Shown: in pieces, positions 1 to 6,872 of the stretch
Position numbering within the stretch: position 1 is the first letter of the stretch
Layout of the letters: each line of letters starts with the position of its first letter
Source: Pseudomonas sp. CFBP 13711
Lineage (GTDB): Bacteria > Pseudomonadota > Gammaproteobacteria > Pseudomonadales > Pseudomonadaceae
Assembly (NCBI RefSeq): GCF_014842265.1
Contig: NZ_JACYVI010000011.1
Location: forward strand, 62,001-126,000
DNA: 64,000 nucleotides
Direction: 5' to 3'
Position numbers and translations under genes: made by a program
Notes under the pieces: generated by a model
Databases searched by the model: none
What the model saw: the letters and a program-made list of their open reading frames with translations, nothing else
What the model was told of the DNA's origin: nothing

Positions 1-1832
1 GCCTCCAGCTCCGCGTCGGTTTCAACACCCTCACTGACGCACTGCAATTCCATGTCCTGGCTCAGGGCCAGCAGCGATTTAACGATCTTGAAACTCGCGG
101 CGTTCTGGTGAATGTCGGTGATGAACGAGCGGTCGATCTTCAGCTTGGTCAGCGGCAGGGCGTGAAGCTGGCTGAGGCTTGAATATCCGGTGCCGAAGTC
201 GTCCAGGGAAATGCCGCAGCCCAGCTCACGGAACGCGTTGATCGCCCTTTGCGCCTGAACGAGGTCTTTGATGACCGCGGTCTCGGTGATTTCCAGGTCC
301 AGCCGCGAGGCGTCGAAACCGCTCTGACGGATCACCTCAATCAACTGTTCAACTGCCTCCATCGACGAGCAATCGTGGGCCGACAGGTTGAAGGCGAGCC
401 TGACATCGTCCGGCCACAACTGCGCCGCTTGCAGGGCTTTTTCAAGCAGCGGTGGCGTCAGGCGGTGGATCAGTCCAATCCGCTCGGCCACACCGATGAA
501 GTGGCCCGGCGCGACGTTGCCCAGCTTCGGGCTCATCCACCGGGCCAGCGCTTCGAACGCCACCGTGCGCGAGGTTCGGATGTCGACGATCGGCTGGAAC
601 ACCAGGGTGAATTCTTCAGCGACATTGGCCTGGCGCAGTCCCTGCTCGGTAAGCATGTCGCGCTTGAGGCGTTGATGCTGGCCGGGCGAGAACATGCACA
701 GCTCGCCGGGTGTTTCGCGCTTGCTGGTGTAGAGCGCGTAGTCGGCGAACTCATAGGCCTCGGTCGAAGTGCTCGCCAGGTCCGGAAAAACCACAAGGCC
801 CATGGAGGCGCTGATGCTGACCTGAATGTCACCGATCACGAACGGCTGGCGCATGGTGCGGCACAGCGACTGGCCTTGTTTGATCAGGTCGCTTTCATCA
901 CCGGCCCTGACAATGATCAGCCCGAACTCATCGCCGCCCAGGCGGGCCACATGCAACTGCTCACTGGCGAACGCTCGCAATCGCTGGCCAACTTGACGCA
1001 GCAACTTGTCGCCCACGCCGTGGCCATAGGAGTCGTTGATCGGCTTGAAACCGTCCAGATCGATCATCCCCACCGCCAGTCGCGTGTCCTCGTGCCGGGC
1101 GTGGTTCAGTTCACGGTCGAGCAGGTTGAAAAACCTTCGCCTGTTGGGCAGGCCGGTGAGGCTGTCTTCGTTGGCCAGCCGTTCATTGTCATCACTGAGC
1201 TTTTCCGTGCGTATCTGCATGTTCACCAGCCGGGTGAACTCGCCGTAGTGGTTCTGCAGCACCACGATCATCGCCAGCGAGACGAGAAAGACATTGGCCG
1301 CCATCGCGGTGTACGTGGCATTGCCGGCGCTGGCGAAAAACGCCACGAAGGCGATGTTGACCACCGCCGTTGTCATCATCGCTGCAGAAGGCAGGTGCAT
1401 CAGACAGAAGATGCAGACGATCACCGTGATCGCCATGTAGAAGGCCACGTGGGACTTGGTGTACGTATCGCCGTAGGGAAACAGCAGCAGCGCCCAGATC
1501 GTGAAGCCGAACGCAATGACCACCGTCACCTGATTGGTGCGGGTCAGTTTCTTGAAGATCTGCTCGGTGGTCAGGGTCTGACTGCGGCTCTGCCACCAGA
1601 GGACCGCGCGTACGGTGCCTACCAGGGTCAGCAACAGCGGGATGTAGACGGTCAGCCACAGCGGAGCGATGCCGTAATGGGTGGCCGCGAGGGCGAGGGT
1701 GTTGATCAGCAGGATGACGTACATCATGGGCAACTGTCTGGACAGCGCAATGTATTGCGCTTCCATCAGTCGCGTGTTGTCTCGCTGGACGCAGATCAGC
1801 GTTTTCAGTCGATCAAAAGACGGGAATTTCAT
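1..1832 (-). CDS. membrane-anchored diguanylate cyclase/phosphodiesterase (GGDEF-EAL), 3' end outside window
   Basis: Makes and/or degrades cyclic di-GMP at the inner membrane. The minus-strand frame begins ATG AAA TTC CCG at 1832 and stays open to base 1, about 610 codons. Residues about 30-190 hold several hydrophobic helices with no recognisable sensory fold. A GGDEF domain follows with an intact RLGGDEF active site near residue 300, after the family motif DSLTGLPNRR. The EAL domain shows FEALARW near residue 425 and DDFGTGYSSL downstream. Both catalytic signatures look intact, so either activity is possible; which one dominates cannot be read from sequence. The C terminus is missing only because the window ends. 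The gene stands alone, and a 12-base palindrome TGCAGCGCTGCA at 1882-1893 lies just upstream. Confidence 0.95.
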   Translation of the reverse strand, partial: MKFPSFDRLKTLICVQRDNTRLMEAQYIALSRQLPMMYVILLINTLALAATHYGIAPLWLTVYIPLLLTLVGTVRAVLWWQSRSQTLTTEQIFKKLTRTNQVTVVIAFGFTIWALLLFPYGDTYTKSHVAFYMAITVIVCIFCLMHLPSAAMMTTAVVNIAFVAFFASAGNATYTAMAANVFLVSLAMIVVLQNHYGEFTRLVNMQIRTEKLSDDNERLANEDSLTGLPNRRRFFNLLDRELNHARHEDTRLAVGMIDLDGFKPINDSYGHGVGDKLLRQVGQRLRAFASEQLHVARLGGDEFGLIIVRAGDESDLIKQGQSLCRTMRQPFVIGDIQVSISASMGLVVFPDLASTSTEAYEFADYALYTSKRETPGELCMFSPGQHQRLKRDMLTEQGLRQANVAEEFTLVFQPIVDIRTSRTVAFEALARWMSPKLGNVAPGHFIGVAERIGLIHRLTPPLLEKALQAAQLWPDDVRLAFNLSAHDCSSMEAVEQLIEVIRQSGFDASRLDLEITETAVIKDLVQAQRAINAFRELGCGISLDDFGTGYSSLSQLHALPLTKLKIDRSFITDIHQNAASFKIVKSLLALSQDMELQCVSEGVETDAELE

Positions 1833-2118
1833 GACTAGGAACCTAACGCGCGCAAAAGAAAAAACGGCGAACCCCACAACTTGCAGCGCTGCAGAACGTT
1901 ATGACTGTTAGAGGATATCGGCGGCAGGGTTGGTTTCTATAGCCATTGCAGCGCTTGAGACGCCGAGCGCTCTGGCTCGCTGGCGTTGTGCAAAAAAATG
2001 ACTTTTTTCAGCGTTGCCGTGCCCAACGGAAGATGCGCAACACACGGGCGCGTGGCGAAGCTGAAAGAACACCCGCCGTCGAGAAACTTCATGTACACCC
2101 TGGAAGGATGCAAAAGCG

Positions 2119-2646
2119 ATGGTAATAGCCTGTTTGGGTTGGGGCTCATTGATATGGAAGCCGGACGCACTGCCGCTCGCCAGTGAGTGGTTTATGGACG
2201 GGCCGGCGTTACCGGTCGAATTTTCGCGGATAGGTGATGGCGGTGAGCTGGCCACGGCCATCTGCCTGAACGCGCCGCCATGCCGGGTGCTCTGGTCCGT
2301 CCTGGCGACCGATTCATTGGAGCAGGCGTGCAGTGCGCTGCGTGAACGTGAGCAGATCCCTGCAGAACGGGAGGACGGCATCGGCGTGTATCGGGTGGAA
2401 GCGTCTTCAACCGGGCCGCTGGCGCAGTGGGCCAGCGAGCGCCAGATCGATGCGCTGATCTGGACAGCGCTGCCGCCGCGCTTTCGTAGCGAGGGGCGCC
2501 TGCCAAAGAGCGAGGACGCCCTGGCGTACCTGCGAAGCCTGACCGGCGAGAAGCTCGAACATGCCCGGGATTACATTCGCCAGGTACCGGCCCAGATCGA
2601 CACCCCTTATCGTCGTGACATCCAGAAGCAGTTGGGCTGGAAGTGA
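2119..2646 (+). CDS. gamma-glutamylcyclotransferase-fold-like hypothetical protein
   Basis: A 175-residue soluble protein that opens with LGWGSLIWKP. This resembles the substrate-loop motif (GSLIW) of ChaC and gamma-glutamylcyclotransferase-like proteins. AAGGA at 2104-2108 sits ten bases before the ATG and supports the start. No signal peptide or membrane segment is visible. Family members cleave gamma-glutamyl groups or form cyclic products, but many fold relatives have unknown roles, and I could not confirm a catalytic glutamate. The gene has no operon partner: the neighbours are a divergent GGDEF-EAL gene and a small unknown gene 249 bases downstream. The fold assignment is moderate and the function is unknown. 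Confidence 0.75.
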   Translation: MVIACLGWGSLIWKPDALPLASEWFMDGPALPVEFSRIGDGGELATAICLNAPPCRVLWSVLATDSLEQACSALREREQIPAEREDGIGVYRVEASSTGPLAQWASERQIDALIWTALPPRFRSEGRLPKSEDALAYLRSLTGEKLEHARDYIRQVPAQIDTPYRRDIQKQLGWK

Positions 2647-2895
2647 CAGGCCGGCCCATGCCATGCCGGTGCATACCCTGCAACGGTTGTAACGACCAGC
2701 CTGTTTGGGTGGTTGTTCCTGGGCGTTTGCTATCAGATGAATGTTCAAGCGTACTGGCCCCCGTGAAACACGGTGAACTAACGAAGCGAGCGATGAACCC
2801 ATCCCGTTGTTTTCGCGGGTGACCCGCGTCAATCGGGGGGCGTTTTGCCAGTGCAACTAGCGACGGCTACTTATCAATCCAATCAGGAGTTTTTA

Positions 2896-3207
2896 ATGTT
2901 CAATCGTGGTGATGTCTATCAGGGCTGGGTGCAACTAACACTCACCGACGAGTCCTACAGCGAGGCGGCGGAAAATGGTTGTCAGCTGGAAGTTCGCGCC
3001 CGGGCCAATAACGACTTCGTCGAAGTATTGGTCTGCGTTTACGCAGCGGACGGGGAAAGGGTGGTGGAGCATCTGTTCAGGCTGCCGGCGTCGGAATCGA
3101 CCGTCGAGCAAGGGCTTGAGCGGGGGCGTGATCAAGCCGAGCGCATTGCCGTTGGAGAGCCTGTGGACTGGGCGGGCACTGAAGCGGTGAGGCGGGCGAG
3201 CGACTGA
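2896..3207 (+). CDS. small hypothetical protein, 103 aa
   Basis: An acidic, soluble 103-residue protein beginning MFNRGDVYQGWVQL. CAGGAG at 2884-2889 lies seven bases before the ATG and selects this start over an in-frame upstream codon at 2845. The middle of the protein looks like alternating beta strands (CQLEVRARANNDFVEVLVCVY), and the C terminus is a charged helix. There is no signal peptide, metal motif or recognised family. It appears monocistronic. Codon use matches the surrounding genes, so it is probably an old chromosomal gene rather than a recent arrival. Confidence 0.7.
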   Translation: MFNRGDVYQGWVQLTLTDESYSEAAENGCQLEVRARANNDFVEVLVCVYAADGERVVEHLFRLPASESTVEQGLERGRDQAERIAVGEPVDWAGTEAVRRASD

Positions 3208-3682
3208 CGTGCTCATGATCGTTGGCGAAGTTGCCCGGGTTTTTCGTTGACGGCAGTCATGATGGCTACCCGATATCAACTGACGGGTCGTGTCCACTGC
3301 CACTGACGCATAACTAATCCAATGAGCCGCGCTGTTCGATGGTTAAGAGGCTTTGATAAGTGGCGGGTAAGCGGTGCGAGCTGTTTGTTGACCTGAAACG
3401 GCACCTATCCGAATGAATGATTCGAGGCTGCTGCCGGACTTAATACATCTCTTTGATTGATATAACGCGTCAACTAACAGTCTTAATTCGCCTCTGAGCC
3501 GCTCGTCCCGAAAGTTGACATTAAGGATGAACATACGGCTTCGGCACAGGGTCAACTTTTTACCGGCGCATTGTCTGCCCCGGTCTATTTTCATTTGATT
3601 GGATCAATGGGTTCCCCGCCCAGTTATAACGCGGCACGAAGCCGCCCTTGAAAGCCTGAGGCCTCAACTATGGAGACTTTCA
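3208..3682. other. intergenic region with no supported gene
   Basis: About 475 bases, partly AT-richer than the flanks (for example around 3440-3500). The open frames here, such as the minus-strand frame 3343-3594, lack a ribosome-binding site and family resemblance. It presumably holds the promoter of the lipoprotein gene at 3683, but I could not pick out a convincing -35/-10 pair. Confidence 0.5.
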
Positions 3683-4525
3683 ATGCGGTCATTCCCTGAG
3701 AAGACGTTAGCCTGTTTCAGACCAAGCCTGGCCTTATCGGTCACCTTGGCCTGTGGTGCATTGAGTGGGTGTGCGGGTGATGACACTCGATCCAGTGTGC
3801 CGACTCCCGGCAAGCTGACCAGCGCAACCCTCGGCGTGCTCGACGCGGGTGCCGCGACACTGCAGTCGCGTCCGCCCATCGAAGCGCTCAACGCGTATCT
3901 GGATGGCTTTCATCTTTATAACGGTCATCCTGACGTGCAGATGGAAGCTCATCACTATTGCTCGGTGCTGAGTGAAGAGTTCATTCAGTGCGTGATTTAC
4001 GACGGCAATGTTCGGGATGCCAAGTTGATGGGCGTTGAATACATCATCAGCGCTCAACTCTTCGAGAAGCTGCCCGATGGCGAGAAGCGCTTCTGGCACA
4101 GCCATGCCCATGAGGTGAAGTCGGGCCAACTGGTGGCTCCCGGTATTCCTGCCACCGCCGAACACGCTTTGATGGCCAAACTTGGCAATACCTATGGCAA
4201 GACCTGGCACACCTGGCACACCGACCAGGACAAGCAACTGCCATTGGGCGTGCCCCAACTGATGATGGGCTTCACCGCGGACGGCCAGGCGGACCCGGCC
4301 ATGGTCGAGCAGCGCAACCGCCGCATGGGTATTGATACCCGGGAGAAACGCTCGGAACGCGCGGACATTCAGGCCCAGCCGGTGCTCAAGGGCGCCGACG
4401 CCTGGCAGCACGGCGATGCGGTGCAGTTGGCAGACCCCGCCGGTCGCGCCCACATCATGCAACCCACCCAACCCTCGCCGCCGGGTACCAACAGTCGATC
4501 CGCCGGGCCACAAGCGGATCCCTAG
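3683..4525 (+). CDS. OBAP/DUF1264-family lipoprotein
   Basis: A 280-residue protein with an N-terminal hydrophobic stretch ending in a lipobox (ALSGC), so probably lipid-anchored in the envelope. The body carries the conserved signature of the DUF1264 / oil-body-associated protein family: HHYCSVLSEEFIQCVIYD, then GVEYIIS, FWHSHAHEVKSG, and TYGKTWHTWHTDQDKQLPLG with PQLMM. GGAG at 3672-3675 precedes the ATG at 3683 by seven bases. Plant relatives coat lipid bodies; the bacterial function is not established. The C terminus (from about residue 250) is Pro/Ser-rich and probably disordered. It seems to be transcribed alone, with a DUF6555-type gene 90 bases downstream. Confidence 0.85.
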   Translation: MRSFPEKTLACFRPSLALSVTLACGALSGCAGDDTRSSVPTPGKLTSATLGVLDAGAATLQSRPPIEALNAYLDGFHLYNGHPDVQMEAHHYCSVLSEEFIQCVIYDGNVRDAKLMGVEYIISAQLFEKLPDGEKRFWHSHAHEVKSGQLVAPGIPATAEHALMAKLGNTYGKTWHTWHTDQDKQLPLGVPQLMMGFTADGQADPAMVEQRNRRMGIDTREKRSERADIQAQPVLKGADAWQHGDAVQLADPAGRAHIMQPTQPSPPGTNSRSAGPQADP

Positions 4526-4614
4526 TCTGTCGCTCAACCCGCCTGCGGTGAGTCAGTCGTCCACCCAAGATGGAAACCAAACAACGAAATCGACCCCTGC
4601 ACGAGATCAAGACC

Positions 4615-4839
4615 ATGCAACATACCCAACACTACCGCATCGAATACCTTTTCCATGGCAAGCCACGCTGGTTCTACGTGTGCGCCACGCAAATGGACAA
4701 CGCTGAGGCGTGGCACTGGGCTGCGGTGGACGCCGGTGTGGCCGACATCCCCAAATACCGGAGCGACAGAGCCATCAAACGCTCCAAGCCCAAGGCCGAG
4801 CGATTGGGGATAGATGCGGTGACCTGGAAGCCGGCGTGA
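4615..4839 (+). CDS. DUF6555-like small Pseudomonas protein
   Basis: A 74-residue protein starting MQHTQHYRIEYLFHGKPRWF, with MDNAEAWHWAAVDAGVADIPK in the middle. It resembles small Pseudomonas-restricted proteins of the DUF6555 type, which have no known role. I prefer the ATG at 4615, preceded by GAGA at 4603-4606, because it gives the usual family length. An in-frame ATG at 4570 would add 15 charged residues and has no visible ribosome-binding site. The sequence is rich in Trp and basic residues and has no membrane segment. Confidence 0.7.
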   Translation: MQHTQHYRIEYLFHGKPRWFYVCATQMDNAEAWHWAAVDAGVADIPKYRSDRAIKRSKPKAERLGIDAVTWKPA

Positions 4840-4868
4840 AGCAGTAAGAGGGGTGGCGTTCATCAGTG

Positions 4869-4938
4869 CGCATTCCCGGCTAACGCCGGTCCTGCAACGG
4901 CACCGAATTCCCGTAGGACCGGCTTCAGCCGGGAAGCT
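4869..4938. repeat. inverted pair of Pseudomonas REP elements
   Basis: Two REP copies face each other: TTCCCGGCTAACGCCGGTCC near 4872 and GTAGGACCGGCTTCAGCCGG near 4913. Each can fold into a hairpin, and the pair forms a longer imperfect stem. The left copy has diverged (AACG instead of AAAG/CAG). Such pairs are common between Pseudomonas genes and often act as mRNA 3' stabilisers or protein-binding sites. Here it separates the small gene ending at 4839 from the permease at 5031. Confidence 0.85.
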
Positions 4939-5030
4939 CTTGGTCGGCTACGCCTCGGCTGGACCGGTTACCCCTGGATCCACACGTTTCAACCAAGCCC
5001 TGTAAGAGCCACCTGATTCGGAGCCAACCC

Positions 5031-6380
5031 ATGACGACACCACTTGCTCAGCCAGGCCGAGCACTCAAACGCGCGGTCACAGGCCCCATGCTCCTGCTTT
5101 TCATTCTTGGAGACGTGCTCGGCGCCGGTGTCTACGCCCTGGCCGGGACCATTGCCGGTGAAGTGGGCGGGGCGATCTGGGTACCGCTGCTCATCGCCCT
5201 GTGCTTCGCGATGCTCACTGCGGGCTCTTACGCCGAACTCGTCACCAAATATCCCCACGCCGGCGCCTCTGCGGTGTTTGCCGGCAAGGCGTTCAAGTCG
5301 CCATTGATCTCGTTTCTGGTGGGCTTCTGCATGCTGGCAGCGGGGGTGACCAGCGCGGCGGGGCTGTCGCTGGCGTTCGCCGGCGACTACATGGCGCCCT
5401 TCATCGACCTGCCGCCTCATATCGTGGCGCTGATCTTCCTGGTGGTCATCGCCTTGCTCAACGCGCGGGGCATCAAAGAATCGCTGTCCGCCAACCTGGT
5501 GATGACGGTGATTGAAGTCTCGGGCCTGCTGCTGGTGATTGTCGCCGCCGTGTGGTTTTTCCGCTCCGGCGACGCGGACCTGTCACGCGCCGTGCAGTTC
5601 AAGGAGGGCGTCAACCCCGCGATCGCCGTGCTTGGCGCTGCGTTACTGGCGTTTTATTCGTTCGTGGGCTTCGAGACCTCGGCCAATCTGGCGGAGGAGG
5701 TGCGCAACGTGCGCACGGTCTATCCCCGCGCGTTGTTCGGAGCGCTGCTGATCGCCGGGGCCATCTACATGGGCGTCGGCATCGCCGCTGCCACCGTCAT
5801 GCCTATTGAGCAACTGGTGCATTCCTCGGCACCGCTGCTGGAAGTGGTCAAGGCATCGCATCTGGGCATTCCGCCCCAGTTATTCGCTTTCATTGCGCTG
5901 GTGGCCGTGGCCAATGGCGCGCTGCTGACCATGATCATGTCCAGCCGTCTGGCGTATGGCATGTCGCGCCAGGGCCTGCTGCCCAACTCGCTATCTAACG
6001 TGCTGCCTGAGCGGCGGACGCCGTGGGTGGCCATTGTCGCAACGACAGTGGTTGCGATCATCCTGACCCTGACCGGCTCACTGGCAACCTTGGCGGAGAC
6101 AGTGGTCTTGCTGCTGTTGTTCGTGTTTATCAGCACCAACCTCGCCGTGCTGGTCCTGCGCAAGGACACCGTCGAGGCTGACCACTTCCGCGTCCCGACA
6201 TGGGTGCCGGTGCTGGCGATCGTGTCGTGCCTGATCCTGCTGACCCAGCAAAGTGCCGAAACCTGGCTGCGTGCCGGGGCGCTGATGCTGGTGGGGGTGG
6301 CGCTGTATTTCCTTGCGCGAGTGGGCGGGACGCGGCCTGCATTCAACACTCATCTGGCGGACGCCGACGCCGAGTCCTGA
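5031..6380 (+). CDS. APC-superfamily amino acid/amine permease
   Basis: A 449-residue inner-membrane carrier with about 12 hydrophobic helices. The first helix holds the unwound substrate-site signature of the APC family (ILGDVLGAGVYALAG), and helix 6 contains FYSFVGFETSANLAEE. These features match proton- or sodium-coupled amino acid permeases. The substrate cannot be assigned from sequence. The upstream CGGAGCC gives a weak ribosome-binding site. It is not in an operon: a REP pair lies upstream and a 490-base gap follows. Length and topology are normal for the family. Confidence 0.9.
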   Translation: MTTPLAQPGRALKRAVTGPMLLLFILGDVLGAGVYALAGTIAGEVGGAIWVPLLIALCFAMLTAGSYAELVTKYPHAGASAVFAGKAFKSPLISFLVGFCMLAAGVTSAAGLSLAFAGDYMAPFIDLPPHIVALIFLVVIALLNARGIKESLSANLVMTVIEVSGLLLVIVAAVWFFRSGDADLSRAVQFKEGVNPAIAVLGAALLAFYSFVGFETSANLAEEVRNVRTVYPRALFGALLIAGAIYMGVGIAAATVMPIEQLVHSSAPLLEVVKASHLGIPPQLFAFIALVAVANGALLTMIMSSRLAYGMSRQGLLPNSLSNVLPERRTPWVAIVATTVVAIILTLTGSLATLAETVVLLLLFVFISTNLAVLVLRKDTVEADHFRVPTWVPVLAIVSCLILLTQQSAETWLRAGALMLVGVALYFLARVGGTRPAFNTHLADADAES

Positions 6381-6482
6381 TCCGGCGCCATGGGGATCGG
6401 TGGCGCAACGCCGCCGATTCCTGCCGGACCTCTGAACACCCTGTCACACCCCTCACTTCCCCGTGACTCCCCATCGCCATCA

Positions 6483-6604
6483 TGCGCAAAAAGTTGCGCA
6501 GTGACGGTCGCCAATTGCTGGCTTACCGACCTGCAGGGCACGTCGCTCGTGGGCTGCAGAGGAGTGCGCAAGGACTTGCGCAGGGGTGCGCAACTTCTTG
6601 CGCA
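6483..6604. repeat. six TGCGCA palindromes in three pairs, upstream of vgrG
   Basis: TGCGCA occurs at 6483, 6495, 6565, 6577, 6587 and 6599. Within each pair the start-to-start distance is exactly 12 bases, with a variable 6-base spacer; the second and third pairs are 10 bases apart. The hexamer is its own reverse complement. This regular helical spacing suggests protein binding sites, but no regulator is identified. The rest of 6381-6872 holds no supported gene. Confidence 0.55.
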
Positions 6605-6872
6605 CATTTCCCGTAAGTCCTGACCAGGCATCTCGCCCAGCCCGCAAGAATCTCCTGCAAACCCTTGTGGCACAAGGGCTCCGCGCCCGCTGGCACGGCC
6701 CTTGATATCTCCGTCGTCCTCTGAATGCGCGATCAACCCCGATCGGTCGTGATTTTCAGACCGCGGAGAGCACTGCCGACGCCTGGCGGTTCGCTGTCCT
6801 TCCACGCACTTGCAGTCGTTGATCACCCCCTTTGCATCGACGTCTGCCGCAACAGCGCATAAGGAACAAGGG

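Noticed and set aside
249..1838. Plus-strand open frame of 529 codons at the left edge
   Set aside because: Antisense shadow of the GGDEF-EAL gene; the minus frame shows intact GGDEF and EAL motifs.
1882..1893. Palindrome TGCAGCGCTGCA upstream of the GGDEF-EAL gene
   Set aside because: A single short palindrome with no repeat or partner; chance is likely in GC-rich DNA.
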